64,000 nt of DNA from Lactobacillus colini (GTDB lineage: Bacteria > Bacillota > Bacilli > Lactobacillales > Lactobacillaceae), in NCBI RefSeq assembly GCF_017874575.1, contig NZ_JAGGLU010000007.1, positions 1-64,000 of the forward strand. Direction: 5' to 3'. This document shows, piece by piece, positions 31,794 to 41,732 of the stretch. A model generated the notes under the pieces. The model was not told where the DNA came from. It saw only the letters and a list, made by a program, of their open reading frames with translations, and searched no databases. How positions within the stretch are numbered: position 1 is the first letter of the stretch; every line of letters begins with the position of its first letter. Both the position numbers and the translations under genes were made by a program.

Positions 31794-32975
31794 CTAGTTT
31801 CGGTGTTTTAATTCTTCTACAGCTTTAATAAATCTTTCTAAGCCGTCTTTAATTTTACTTTGTGGTGCTCCTTCATTGAATCTTAGATAATTTGTGCCAC
31901 CATTTCCATATATTTGTCCATCCATAATAGCTACGTTTTGTTTATTAATCATATTGTCTTGCAACACATTCATTGGTATCTTTAGGGGGCTTATATCAAT
32001 CCAAGATAAATATGTTGCATCAGGAATCTTATAATCTATATTAAGTCGCTCTTTTAATAAGTTTTTGGTTAATTTAAAATTGTCATCTATGTATTCATTT
32101 AATTGGTTAAGCCAATCTCTTTCATTATTATAGCAATCTATTAAAACTAGCATTCCTAAATAAGATGTAGATGATAAAGCATTTTTAGCTCTAAGAGTAT
32201 GTAAGAAAGTCAACCTATCTAGTTCATCAGGAATAAGTGCATAAGAAAAAATTAAAGATGGTGTATTGAATGCTTTTGTTGCTGAAGTTATAACAGCACT
32301 ATGAACAGTAAGTTTACTAAATAATTCAGCTAAAGAATTCTTTTTAACACCTTTTCGAACAATATCTAAGTGAATTTCGTCACTGATAATGTTTACATTA
32401 TATGCATTACATAACCTAACAAATTCCATTAAATCATCTTTAGACCATGCAATTCCCATGGGGTTTTCTGGATTACATAAAACAAAGATACTAGGATATT
32501 CTTGAGAAAAAAAACTTTCTAATTTATCAAAATTAATTTTTTCCGTGATTTTAAATTCTATCAATTTCCTGTCATTTGCTTCAATTGTTTTAATAAAAGC
32601 ATCATAGCAAGGACTTAAAGTCGCAATTTTATCACCAGGTTTACTGAATTGCTCTATCAACTTAGCCAAGCTAAAAATAACACTTGGACTATAAACAATC
32701 CAATCGACATCAATGTCACAATCATAACTATATTGATACCAATTTGAAATAGAGGATTTTAAGTCTGGATTATTCCAGCGTGTATATCCGAAGAGACCTC
32801 TTTTAGCGGCATTTATTATTGTTTCAGTAACACCTTCAGGAACTTTAAAATCCATATCAGAAATGGTAAATGGCAAAAGGTTCTCTTTTCCGAATCGGTC
32901 TTTAACAAAATCCCATTGGGTTGAATAAGTGCCATACCTATTTACAACCTTATCAAAATTATATTTTTTGATCAT
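31794..32975 (-). CDS. PatB/MalY-type PLP enzyme (cystathionine beta-lyase-like aminotransferase)
   Basis: A 393-residue fold-type I PLP enzyme. It has PFTISDMDFKVPEGV near the N-terminus, typical of the PatB/MalY group, NPENPMGIAWSKDDL for the carboxylate site, ISDEIHLDIV with the PLP Asp, and TSATKAFNTPSL with the Schiff-base Lys. This group cleaves C-S bonds of cystathionine and other S-conjugated cysteines, giving pyruvate, ammonia and a thiol. The ATG at 32975 follows GGAGATTTAAAG. It is the last gene of a PTS-peptidase operon, which suggests a cysteine-containing substrate. Confidence 0.85.
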   Translation of the reverse strand: MIKKYNFDKVVNRYGTYSTQWDFVKDRFGKENLLPFTISDMDFKVPEGVTETIINAAKRGLFGYTRWNNPDLKSSISNWYQYSYDCDIDVDWIVYSPSVIFSLAKLIEQFSKPGDKIATLSPCYDAFIKTIEANDRKLIEFKITEKINFDKLESFFSQEYPSIFVLCNPENPMGIAWSKDDLMEFVRLCNAYNVNIISDEIHLDIVRKGVKKNSLAELFSKLTVHSAVITSATKAFNTPSLIFSYALIPDELDRLTFLHTLRAKNALSSTSYLGMLVLIDCYNNERDWLNQLNEYIDDNFKLTKNLLKERLNIDYKIPDATYLSWIDISPLKIPMNVLQDNMINKQNVAIMDGQIYGNGGTNYLRFNEGAPQSKIKDGLERFIKAVEELKHRN

Positions 32976-32986
32976 CTTTAAATCTC

Positions 32987-34057
32987 CTATAATTGATACC
33001 ATTCTCTGCTAGACTTAGTCATTCTAATTGGTTTATCCTCTTCACTCATGAAAATATTATCTTCTATTCTTACACCGCCTAGTCCTTCAATATATATTCC
33101 TGGTTCAGTAGTAAAAGTCATACGTTCTTCCATTTTTGCTTTACTATTTTGATTTAATAAAGGATATTCATGAACACTTAACCCCAGTCCATGGCCTAAG
33201 CCATGTAAAAAGTATTCACCGTAACCATATTTATTTATTACATTTCGTGCTGCTGCATCAATTTCAACTAATGGTTTTCCAATTTCACAGGAATCAATTG
33301 CGGCTTGCTGTGCCTCTTTGTCAATTTCATAAATGTCATATAATTTAGAGTCAACTTTTCCAAGAGCTACTGTTCTGGTTACATCAGAGTAGTATTTGTC
33401 ATATTGAAATCCAAAATCTATGACTATTAATTCATTATTTTCAATCACTTTATTAGAAGCATGTCCGTGAGGCATAGCCGATCTATATCCGGAAGCAACA
33501 ATTGTTTCAAAAGCTCTGGTAGAAGCTCCTAACTTTAATCCGTAATTATCTAATTCATTTGCTACTTCTCTTTCAGTTAATCCAGGTCGTATGAATTCTT
33601 TAATATGTTCAAAAGCTTTATCTGCAATTTCATCTGCCTTTTCAATTTTTGATCTTTCAGAATTATCTTTATGCATACGTAAAGATTCAATAATGTCTTG
33701 TGTAGGTACAATATTAATGTTATTTATGGCTTTTATTTTTAAATATTGATCTACATTCATTTCTGTAGATTCAATTGCTAAAGTACGATAGCCATTCTTT
33801 TTTATCAAGTTTGCTATTGATTCACTTAATAATAATTCATCATTTACAACAGCAAAATCGGGTGCTTGCTTTTTTATCTGTGTAAAATATCGTCCATCGG
33901 CTATGATATATTGATTATTTGCATCAATTAATACTCTGCCATATGTTCCAGTAAAGTTAGAAATGTAGTAACGATTTGCACGACTGGTAACTAAGAATGC
34001 ATCCCAATCATGATCTTTCATTATCTTTCGTAAGTTATTAATTCTATTATTTTCCAT
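32987..34057 (-). CDS. Xaa-Pro peptidase (M24B family)
   Basis: A 356-residue metallopeptidase. The creatinase-like N-terminal domain (1-125) precedes the pita-bread catalytic domain with the metal ligands: the two Asp of VIDFGFQYDKYYSDVTRT, His in FLHGLGHGLG, Glu in TTEPGIYI and Glu in GGVRIEDN. It removes a residue or splits a dipeptide before proline. No signal peptide is present. It lies between an RDD membrane protein and the PLP enzyme in the same operon. Confidence 0.9.
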   Translation of the reverse strand: MENNRINNLRKIMKDHDWDAFLVTSRANRYYISNFTGTYGRVLIDANNQYIIADGRYFTQIKKQAPDFAVVNDELLLSESIANLIKKNGYRTLAIESTEMNVDQYLKIKAINNINIVPTQDIIESLRMHKDNSERSKIEKADEIADKAFEHIKEFIRPGLTEREVANELDNYGLKLGASTRAFETIVASGYRSAMPHGHASNKVIENNELIVIDFGFQYDKYYSDVTRTVALGKVDSKLYDIYEIDKEAQQAAIDSCEIGKPLVEIDAAARNVINKYGYGEYFLHGLGHGLGLSVHEYPLLNQNSKAKMEERMTFTTEPGIYIEGLGGVRIEDNIFMSEEDKPIRMTKSSREWYQL

Positions 34058-34071
34058 ATAAAATCAGCTCT

Positions 34072-34647
34072 TTACAGACTTACTACTGTTGACTTAGATA
34101 TATAATCGTGGATAGACAGATGTTTTGAAGTCATAAAGACTAAAACAATTGACAATAAAGTTAATATATTCCAGAAAAAGGCTACGTAATTATCAATATA
34201 ATTCCTACTTATTGTAGATGTTAATACTCTAAAGTAGTTAGACGTAAATGTTGCGGCACCTTCAATTAAGTTTAGAATAAGAAAATTTCTAATAAAGTAA
34301 TATTTTAAATTTAAACTGCTTCCGTTTAAATGAACTATCTTTAAATTCATAATATGTTTTCCAAGTGTTTGTCCCGGAAACACTCTGTAAGGAATGATGA
34401 CGTAGTATACAAAAGTTAAAACTAAACTGATCATTAAAAGAACAATGACAGCTGCTTTTCCTATTCCAGAGCTCTCTATTTGATAAAAGCTTACCAAAGC
34501 AACAGCTTTTTTGTTAAAAAATGCAAATGCCAATACTAATGGTAAACTACAAATAATACCAGCAGTAAACCAGTCAATAACTGCTGCAACTATCCTTTTA
34601 CTAGAATATTCTGTTTTGACATTTTCATCCTTTTTATATCCACTCAT
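34072..34647 (-). CDS. RDD-family membrane protein
   Basis: A 191-residue protein with about four membrane segments. The RDD-type patterns are RIVAAVIDWFTAGIICSLPL (the first motif, with Arg and Asp) and FPGQTLGKHIMNLKIVHLNG (the second). The family function is poorly known; ion or compatible-solute transport has been proposed for members. It lies 15 bases before the Xaa-Pro peptidase in the operon and 25 after EIIC. Confidence 0.75.
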   Translation of the reverse strand: MSGYKKDENVKTEYSSKRIVAAVIDWFTAGIICSLPLVLAFAFFNKKAVALVSFYQIESSGIGKAAVIVLLMISLVLTFVYYVIIPYRVFPGQTLGKHIMNLKIVHLNGSSLNLKYYFIRNFLILNLIEGAATFTSNYFRVLTSTISRNYIDNYVAFFWNILTLLSIVLVFMTSKHLSIHDYISKSTVVSL

Positions 34648-34671
34648 TACTATCTCTTTTCAATTAGTATA

Positions 34672-35988
34672 TTAGAAGTCCAAATCCATATCTTTGATAA
34701 GATCTGCATCTTCTTTAGAAATAGCAGATTTCTTTCTCTTTTCTTCATCTAATTGTCTTTTTTCTGCTAGTTTGAAGAATGGGTACCAAATTATCAAAGA
34801 AAGCATAATCTGTATACCGTTAACAATTAAGCTATGCCAGTCAAACGTAGCAAGATATCCTTCTAAGAATACACCTACATATGGTGGTGTAAATGTTGAT
34901 GGTCTCAAAAAGTCGAGCTTAGTTGCCCATGCAGCGACTGAAGAATTTAAAGGTCCTAAAATTGCAAATGGAATAAAGTAAAGAGGATTCAAAACAACTG
35001 GAGCGCCAAATAAGATAGGCTCATTAATACCAAATAATGCTGGAATTAATGACAAACGTCCAATCTTCTTTTGAGCAGCAGCTTTGGAAAACATACACCA
35101 AAATACAAGTCCAAACGTAATACCAGTACCGGTGAAGTTACCAAATGCAGAGTCAAAGCCAGGAGTAAAGAAGTGTGTTAAAGCTTCACCAGCTTTGGCA
35201 TGTGCAATATTTTCTGCTAAGAATTGTGTGTTAATTGAGTTAGTTACAGGGCTCAATACAGCTGGGTGAATACCAAAGAAGAATAATAAACATTGCAAGA
35301 ACTTTAAGAATGTATATGCAAACGGATTATCTAATGAACCTACTAATGGTGATAACACAATTGCAAATATCATAGCTGGCATAGTATGTAATACGTTTAC
35401 ACAGATAACTCTAATGATTAAAAATACACCAACAATAATTAACGATAGTGGTATCATTTCAAATGATCTAGAAACAAAGTCTGGTACTGTATCAGGCATT
35501 TTAATAGTAAAGTTCTTTTTCTTACACCATCTAAAAAGCATTACCGCGATGATTGAAGCGAACATTGACAAGAAAAGCCCTTTAGTACCTAAATAAGTTA
35601 CATCAACATTTCCATCCTTTGTAAAGTCTACTGCTAAGATTAAAAAACTAATAATAGCCATAGTCATTGAGCCAGGAATGTCAATCTTCCATGAATTAGC
35701 CAAATGATAAGCAATAATTGCAGTGACATATAAAGCCATCATACTCATACCTACAGTTGATGGTATTGAGATGATTTGTTCATTTTGTGTGATCCAAACA
35801 GATACAGGATTTTTAGCTCCTATCATATTTGGAATAGCCCCTGGAATCAAGCAAAATGAACCAATAATCAAGATTGGCGTCATAGCCACCATAGCTTTTT
35901 TAATAGCACTTAAATAAACATTTTTATCCATCCAATTGGCTATAGGAGTAAAATATTTATTCATAAATGCTTCAAATGAATTAAACAT
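34672..35988 (-). CDS. PTS EIIC, lactose/cellobiose family
   Basis: A 438-residue permease of the Lac/Cel EIIC family. The markers are MAMTPILIIGSFCLIPGAIP near the start, LLFFFGIHPAVLSPVTNS, and FGINEPILFGAPVVLNPLYF. Unlike the other EIICs in the window it comes with its own EIIA and EIIB just upstream. It starts behind GGAGGTAGACAA. Its operon has peptidases and a PLP lyase but no glycosidase, so the cargo may be a conjugate of sugar and amino acids. Confidence 0.88.
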   Translation of the reverse strand: MFNSFEAFMNKYFTPIANWMDKNVYLSAIKKAMVAMTPILIIGSFCLIPGAIPNMIGAKNPVSVWITQNEQIISIPSTVGMSMMALYVTAIIAYHLANSWKIDIPGSMTMAIISFLILAVDFTKDGNVDVTYLGTKGLFLSMFASIIAVMLFRWCKKKNFTIKMPDTVPDFVSRSFEMIPLSLIIVGVFLIIRVICVNVLHTMPAMIFAIVLSPLVGSLDNPFAYTFLKFLQCLLFFFGIHPAVLSPVTNSINTQFLAENIAHAKAGEALTHFFTPGFDSAFGNFTGTGITFGLVFWCMFSKAAAQKKIGRLSLIPALFGINEPILFGAPVVLNPLYFIPFAILGPLNSSVAAWATKLDFLRPSTFTPPYVGVFLEGYLATFDWHSLIVNGIQIMLSLIIWYPFFKLAEKRQLDEEKRKKSAISKEDADLIKDMDLDF

Positions 35989-36017
35989 TTGTCTACCTCC
36001 AAGTAATCAATACATTA

Positions 36018-36350
36018 TTATTTTTGTAATTCAGACTTCCTTTTTGCTATAAATGCTTCTTTTAATACAGTTGCACCATCCATTGATCCATATGTTTCCC
36101 TATCAATTACAACAAATGGAACATGTTTCGGCTTTGTAATATTTTCTACAAAATCCTTTTTATAAGAAATTTGTGGGCCTAATAATACAACATCAGTATC
36201 GTCAATTTGCATTGGTAATTGCTCTACTGGAATTGCCATTAATTCAAAATCTTCCTCATCTAGCTTTTTACTTTTCTTCAATACATCCTTCATACTGTCC
36301 ATCATCATAGTTGTTGATAAGCCTGCTACGCAGCATAATACAATCTTCAT
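36018..36350 (-). CDS. PTS EIIB, lactose/cellobiose family
   Basis: A 110-residue EIIB. The phosphorylated cysteine is Cys7 in the loop CVAGLSTT, preceded by a second Cys6. The end of the fold has VVIDRETYGSMDG. It transfers phosphate from the adjacent EIIA to the cargo of the EIIC. It could also serve the orphan EIICs elsewhere. Confidence 0.9.
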   Translation of the reverse strand: MKIVLCCVAGLSTTMMMDSMKDVLKKSKKLDEEDFELMAIPVEQLPMQIDDTDVVLLGPQISYKKDFVENITKPKHVPFVVIDRETYGSMDGATVLKEAFIAKRKSELQK

Positions 36351-36380
36351 TTTTTACTTCTCCAAATAATCGATAAATAT

Positions 36381-36698
36381 TTAATTGTTATCTCTTTCGT
36401 TAAAAATTTCAATTAACTCTTGAACAACATCACGTACTAGTTCAGCACACATATAATGATCTTGTGCATGAACCATTAAAAGTGAAACTTCATTATTATC
36501 TTCACCTCGAATAGCTTCTGTAATCATCTTTGTTTGCATATTGTGTGCTTCAACATCTGCTTTTTCTGATTCATCTATAAGCTTTCGAGCTTTGTCATAA
36601 TCATGGCTTCTTACTGCTTTTAATGCCTCGAATGCTTTTGATCTACTGTCTCCTGCAGAAGAAATTAGGGTCATAACTTCTTTTTCATTTTCTTTCAT
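36381..36698 (-). CDS. PTS EIIA, lactose/cellobiose family
   Basis: A 105-residue all-helical EIIA. The active His is in LLMVHAQDHYM (about residue 77), and the Asp after it (QDH) is the trimer metal ligand. The ATG at 36698 follows GAGGTTATGTTTG; a TTG codon just upstream is unlikely. Works with the EIIB and EIIC genes downstream. Confidence 0.92.
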   Translation of the reverse strand: MKENEKEVMTLISSAGDSRSKAFEALKAVRSHDYDKARKLIDESEKADVEAHNMQTKMITEAIRGEDNNEVSLLMVHAQDHYMCAELVRDVVQELIEIFNERDNN

Positions 36699-36717
36699 CA
36701 AACATAACCTCTTTTGT

Positions 36718-37758
36718 TTAAAAATTATAAAATTCTGCCACTTTTTCTTTATCCATGCTTTCGGCTATCAATTGGATTAAGTTGCTTGTATATTCAAAAT
36801 CTTCAATATTGGCGAACGAATATGGATCATGACAATATTTTATAGGGAAACCTATTACTGCACTAGCTACACCACTATTTTCCAAATGAGCTGTTGCGGC
36901 ATCTGTTCCTCCGCCTTTAAACATATCTTCTTGATATGGCACTTTGTTTCTCTTAGCCAACTTTCTCAAATAGTTAATTAATTTTCTATTTGGAATCATT
37001 GTCTTATCATAAAATTCGATCATTGGACCATATCCCAGTTTTCTATGATTAGTAAAACCCCTGTCAAGTTCGGGATGCTTGGCAACATCTACAGCAAAGA
37101 AGAGGTCTGGCTTAACAATATTAGAACATAATCTTGCTCCTCTTGTTCCTACTTCTTCACTTGACGTGAAGGCAGCTATTACATTAACATTTAGATTTTT
37201 ATTAAACAGGCCATGCATTGCTTTAATTAGTGCAAAATCTCCTGCGCGATTATCCATTGCCTTACCAGTGACATTTTTTGTTTTTTCAAGCCTTCTAAAA
37301 CTTGAGCCAAAGACAACCATGTCGCCTATTTGTAAACCGCTGTTTTTAAATTCTTCCCTATTGTCAAATCCAAAATCAGCATATATATCTTCGATTTCAC
37401 CAGAAGGATTTCTGATTATATTCATTACTCCGTAAAATTTTTTCCCAGTTTGGCTTGTCGCTCTTACTAATTGATTTATTTTTGCTCTATCTTCTACACC
37501 ACCTACAGGCATAAGATGTACAAAACCAATATCGGAAATATTTCTAATCATAAATCCAACTTCATCCATATGTGCGGCAAACATGATAGTTGGCGCTTTT
37601 TCAATTGACGCACTCTTTTTAATCATGAGACTTCCCAGACCATCATATGTAAATGTTTTTGAATATTCACTTAGTTCATTTTTAATAATATTTCGAACTT
37701 CATTTTCATTACTTGCAATACTATCGGCATTTGATAACTTCTCTAAAAGTTCAATCAT
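36718..37758 (-). CDS. M42-family aminopeptidase
   Basis: A 346-residue di-zinc peptidase of the PepA/FrvX group. Ligands are visible in FAAHMDEVGFMI (His), AMDNRAGDFALI (Asp), SSEEVGTRGA (Glu-Glu), DVAKHPE (Asp) and PIKYCHDPYSF (His). It removes N-terminal residues, often Glu or Asp, from peptides in the cytoplasm. The ATG at 37758 follows GGAGAATAAA. It lies two bases after the regulator gene and before the PTS genes, so it is made together with the transporter. Confidence 0.9.
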   Translation of the reverse strand: MIELLEKLSNADSIASNENEVRNIIKNELSEYSKTFTYDGLGSLMIKKSASIEKAPTIMFAAHMDEVGFMIRNISDIGFVHLMPVGGVEDRAKINQLVRATSQTGKKFYGVMNIIRNPSGEIEDIYADFGFDNREEFKNSGLQIGDMVVFGSSFRRLEKTKNVTGKAMDNRAGDFALIKAMHGLFNKNLNVNVIAAFTSSEEVGTRGARLCSNIVKPDLFFAVDVAKHPELDRGFTNHRKLGYGPMIEFYDKTMIPNRKLINYLRKLAKRNKVPYQEDMFKGGGTDAATAHLENSGVASAVIGFPIKYCHDPYSFANIEDFEYTSNLIQLIAESMDKEKVAEFYNF

Positions 37759-37759
37759 T

Positions 37760-39655
37760 TTATTCTCCAATATCTTTCAAAATCTTTTGTATTTGTTTTA
37801 TATCAGGAGTTTTAATTATTAATTCCATTTTTTCCTTATCATTCATTAAATTATATAAAGAATCTGAAATTACTGAATAATAGGGTAAATCCTCTTGTCT
37901 TAAGCTAACTAAAAATATTAACTTTACCTCCTTCTCATTCACTTTAACTTTTTGAGTAGGTATACCAACAAAAATACTACTTTTATTGGCATCCATTTTA
38001 ATTGGATGGGGAATTGCAAAGCCATTTTTGTAGACCGTACTCATGTACTCTTCTCGCTTTAATACATTATTTACAAAGTTAGTGTCTACATAGTTTTTAT
38101 CTTGAAGCTTTGCGGACATTCTTTTTAATATTTCAAAATATGTTTGATTATTATATTTGCTTATCAGATCAGACCTAAAGAATTTCAACCAACTGTTATT
38201 ATTTTTCTTAAAAGTCGTTTTAGTTGAAGGAACATCATCTAAAAATAGTATCTCTTTAATATCTTCCAAATCTTTCTTAGATAAAAGTTCATTTATAAAA
38301 ATGGTCGGTACATCATATCCTTTTAAAAGAGAAACCATGGTGAAAACTAAATCTGGATTAAATTCCTCAATTTTCTGAGTATCATAAAAAGAAAATGCAA
38401 CGATTTTTGATTTGGGCAATATGCTTAATAACCGTGTTTTAGTTAATTCACTTACTCCCCCACCACTAGTACAAATTACTGCTACATTTCTATATTTTCC
38501 TAGCTTATCTTTTTTTCGATTCTCTATACTATTTAGAAAATGTAATGCAATAAAACCAAGTTCATCATTTGATATTTCATACTTAAACTTTCGTTTTAAA
38601 AAAGTAGAAAGTTGTAACGCTATATCAAAAATGTCTGGATATTTAACACTAATTTCCATTAAAAGAGGATTTTTACAATCTATATTTTTATTTATCCTTT
38701 GAAATAACAAGTTAATGTGTCTTGAAAGCTTTGATATGAATTCGTCATCATCCGATAGTGAAGTATGACCTTTAATATCTATTTCCTTAATAAATTTTTT
38801 TAAGTTAACTTCAATATTGTCTATATCTAGTGAGTTTTCAGCTTTTCTTTCGAAGGCTATATCAGCTATCTTTGTATGAAATAAATTACTTTCATCTTCT
38901 TGAAATCCAAGCTGATAATAGTCATATATTTTAAGGAGTAAATTTTGATATTCATCATTTTTACTAATAAATATCTTTCTCTTTTTATCTCTAAAATGCT
39001 TTTTGTAGAAAATCAAACTCTTTATCCAATCAAGTAAGTTTTGATATTGGTAGTAATTAATATATGCATTCCGTCTTCTAAATACATCTTCTATTTCATT
39101 TCTTATCCACTCAATATTTCCAGTTGATGAATCAACATCCTCAACAATAATATTTGATTTGCGACCATATAAATCAGCAATTAATTGAATAATATCCTTT
39201 TTTTCGCCAACTATTTTTATACCATAGTGACTTTTTCTCAATAGTTCTAACTTATAAGTACTTAAATAGTTCTCTAATCTTTGAAGCTTTGAAAAAATTG
39301 TAGTAGGACTTAAATTTAAATAATTGGAAATTTGATTTACAGTAATAAAGTCATTTCCAGCAAGTAATAGCAAATGTATCTCGTCAATCATTATTTGAGT
39401 AGAATCTCTTACCATTTCAAATTTACTTTGACTTTTGTAATAGTCTATAAATTTATCTTGATTTACAATATCCAAATAATAGCCTTTACTGTAGATATTT
39501 TTTATCTTAAATCCAAACTTATTTCCATCTTTATTTAAATTTTTTAGCCTATTTTGAATAGTTCTTTTTGAAACATTTAACTCCTTGGCTAAGTATGCGC
39601 TACTTAAATAGTCTTCTGATTTTTTAAGTTTTTCTATAATCTCTTTTTCCAGCAT
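37760..39655 (-). CDS. LicR/MtlR-type PTS-regulated transcriptional activator
   Basis: A 631-residue activator. The N-terminal part has two helix-turn-helix units (SSAYLAKELNVSKRTIQNRL and ITVNQISNYLNLSPTTIFSKL). Two PTS regulation domains follow (about 185-400, ending at ELGFIALHFLN). An EIIB-like domain has VAVICTSGGGVSELTKTRL, and the C-terminal EIIA-like domain has NGFAIPHPIKM with a phosphorylatable His. Phosphorylation by HPr and the cognate EIIB sets its activity. It is first in the operon and presumably switches it on when the transported compound draws phosphate from the PTS. Confidence 0.88.
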   Translation of the reverse strand: MLEKEIIEKLKKSEDYLSSAYLAKELNVSKRTIQNRLKNLNKDGNKFGFKIKNIYSKGYYLDIVNQDKFIDYYKSQSKFEMVRDSTQIMIDEIHLLLLAGNDFITVNQISNYLNLSPTTIFSKLQRLENYLSTYKLELLRKSHYGIKIVGEKKDIIQLIADLYGRKSNIIVEDVDSSTGNIEWIRNEIEDVFRRRNAYINYYQYQNLLDWIKSLIFYKKHFRDKKRKIFISKNDEYQNLLLKIYDYYQLGFQEDESNLFHTKIADIAFERKAENSLDIDNIEVNLKKFIKEIDIKGHTSLSDDDEFISKLSRHINLLFQRINKNIDCKNPLLMEISVKYPDIFDIALQLSTFLKRKFKYEISNDELGFIALHFLNSIENRKKDKLGKYRNVAVICTSGGGVSELTKTRLLSILPKSKIVAFSFYDTQKIEEFNPDLVFTMVSLLKGYDVPTIFINELLSKKDLEDIKEILFLDDVPSTKTTFKKNNNSWLKFFRSDLISKYNNQTYFEILKRMSAKLQDKNYVDTNFVNNVLKREEYMSTVYKNGFAIPHPIKMDANKSSIFVGIPTQKVKVNEKEVKLIFLVSLRQEDLPYYSVISDSLYNLMNDKEKMELIIKTPDIKQIQKILKDIGE

Positions 39656-40172
39656 TCTTCTCCTCCTTTCATAAATAATTGTAAGGAAAGCGCCATCATA
39701 TTAACAGATTATTTTTTTCGTAACTTTGTGCAAATTGTATATTGATACTATAATAGTTAACTATTCATATACATGTTATCAGCGATATTCTCCTTGTCAT
39801 GTAATAGATTATTACGAACGAAAAAAGCGACTTTCTCAATCCCATCATGGATATAAGAAAATCGCTATTGCTTCAGTGTATAAGCTCATTCGTCTACTGT
39901 TTGCGCTTATTCATAATAAAAATAAACAAACTTATAGTAGGCACTTTTTTGCATACTTTTAATTTCTATACGATATTGATTTAGATATCAGTATTAAACT
40001 AACTAGATAAATAAATTCACTAAAAATATTAATATTGCTTGACTTTAGGTAGAAAAAGTCAGTCCAAATTAATGAACTGACCAAATATAAATTTTATGTA
40101 TTTCTACTATTACCTTACAAGAACAACATAAATTATTGAAATATAGTTTTAAATCAGACTATCTGATATGTA
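39656..40172. other. Intergenic region with promoter for the LicR-PTS operon and an IS fragment
   Basis: The first part must hold the promoter of the leftward operon, with its GGAGGAG site at about 39660. The middle, 39776-39962, is an IS110-like fragment. From 39963 to 40172 no gene or clear hairpin was found. Confidence 0.5.
39776..39962 (+). pseudogene. Probable IS110-family transposase C-terminal fragment
   Basis: The plus-strand frame reads HVIDYYERKKRLSQSHHGYK followed by IAIASVYKLIRLLFALI. This fits the C-terminus of IS110-type transposases, which end with a His/Lys-rich turn and a helix carrying KLI-R. Only about 60 residues remain, with no start and no upstream domain. Family assignment is tentative. 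Confidence 0.4.
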
Positions 40173-41669
40173 CTAATTTTTAGCTGCATTCTTACCTGCC
40201 AAACGACCAAAAGTTTGAGCGTGACTTGAGCATAAGCCTGGAACACGATCTGGATATGATCCCCAGAAGAATGCACCGCTGTCATTACCTGCTGTATACA
40301 AGTGATTGATCGGTTCGTAATCTTCATCCAAGACTTCCATCTTTTCGTTAACTCTTAAGCCATCAAGAGTACCAAGAATACGTCCACCTAAAATACAACC
40401 ATAGTAAGGTTTACTTTTAATTGGACTCATTCTGAAGTATTCCTTACCAAAATCACGATCAACGTGATCAATATAATTTTGATTTTGACGTTCAACAGTC
40501 TTCTTTAAGTTTTCTACAGGAAGATGAAGCTTTTCAGCTAATTCTTCAATTGTATCAGCTTTAACAACTAAGCCCTTCTTTACATATTGATCAACATCAT
40601 CAATAAATGATTGCTTATCTTTCATATATCCTGGGAACCCAAACTTAGCACAACCAAGCATATGGAATTGTTCTAATCTGTCTGCATAGTCTGCGTCCCA
40701 AATCATTGCATATAAGTAACCTGGTTCTTTACTTGCTGCATTAGTGATGAATTGATAAGGTACAGATTCATTAGCAAATCTGTTACCGCGAAGATTAACC
40801 TTCAAGAAAGGATATGAACCAATCCAAAGCCAATTATCATAAGTTTCAGTTTGATAGTACATATCTTCTGTCTTAGTCCCAGCTGGAACTAAGCCACGAT
40901 CAAAAATACACTCTGCTGGCTCTTGATCACGTAAAGCACCGACTTCAAGTGCGGCAATAATACCACCACCATTGTTTCTTGGACTATCATTATAGACATT
41001 CTTCTTAAGTGCTTCAGGATTCCATTTCTTAAGCAAGTCTTTGTTTGCAGAATAACCACCAGTACATAGGATTACACCGTTAGTAGCACTAATTTGATAC
41101 TCTTCACCAGATTCATTATTTTTAACAATAGCACCGGTAACTGTATCACCGTCCTTGATTAATTTAATCAATTCAGTATGATAACGCATATCAATCTTAT
41201 GATCTTTAGCCCATTGAACAAACCAATCACCATAAGAAATATACGATTTTCCATCAATTGTTGGATCGTTTTCAGTTGGAAATGCTTTATAAATATCGCC
41301 TGCAACCATTGCATCTGGTTCAGAGCGCATATAAGCACCATTTGGTTTTAAAATATTATCTTCAAGCCAGTTTACAGTTTCAGCACTGTGATCTGCCCAT
41401 AAGTTTAAAAGTTTTTGATCTACATTGTGTTGAGCAAATGAGGCCAAGTATTCAACTAATTCGGCTTTATTAATTGTTACACCAGCACGCTTTTGCGCAT
41501 TCGAATTAACAGCAGCGTTGCTTAATCTTAATAAGCCAATAGTACCTTCTTTTTCAATTACTGTGACTTGGACACCGGCTTCACGTGCAGCAGCTGCAGC
41601 CATCATACCTGAGTCCCCTGCACCAACTACTAAAACGTCAGTATTGTGTTGTTCTTTGTTTTCAGTCAT
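40173..41669 (-). CDS. FAD-dependent fumarate reductase-like flavoprotein
   Basis: A 498-residue protein of the FAD_binding_2 family. VLVVGAGDSGMMAAAAAREAGV is the dinucleotide fold. The later GVILCTGGYSANKDLL and the C-terminal TAGNDSGAFFWGSYPDRVPG are family blocks. It lacks an FMN_bind domain and signal peptide. The ATG at 41669 follows AGAGAGGTATTATT; longer in-frame sequence upstream is leader. It is divergent from a LysR gene. It is the third such pair in this window and probably reduces a different acceptor. Confidence 0.83.
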   Translation of the reverse strand: MTENKEQHNTDVLVVGAGDSGMMAAAAAREAGVQVTVIEKEGTIGLLRLSNAAVNSNAQKRAGVTINKAELVEYLASFAQHNVDQKLLNLWADHSAETVNWLEDNILKPNGAYMRSEPDAMVAGDIYKAFPTENDPTIDGKSYISYGDWFVQWAKDHKIDMRYHTELIKLIKDGDTVTGAIVKNNESGEEYQISATNGVILCTGGYSANKDLLKKWNPEALKKNVYNDSPRNNGGGIIAALEVGALRDQEPAECIFDRGLVPAGTKTEDMYYQTETYDNWLWIGSYPFLKVNLRGNRFANESVPYQFITNAASKEPGYLYAMIWDADYADRLEQFHMLGCAKFGFPGYMKDKQSFIDDVDQYVKKGLVVKADTIEELAEKLHLPVENLKKTVERQNQNYIDHVDRDFGKEYFRMSPIKSKPYYGCILGGRILGTLDGLRVNEKMEVLDEDYEPINHLYTAGNDSGAFFWGSYPDRVPGLCSSHAQTFGRLAGKNAAKN

Positions 41670-41732
41670 AATAATACCTCTCTTATTTGTTATGCTTTTC
41701 ACATATATAATACTTGATTTATTAAAGAACTT

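Noticed and set aside
39726..39962. A complete small gene of 78 codons
   Set aside because: Its last 60 codons read as a transposase tail, and the first part has no supporting signal. It is listed as an IS fragment instead.
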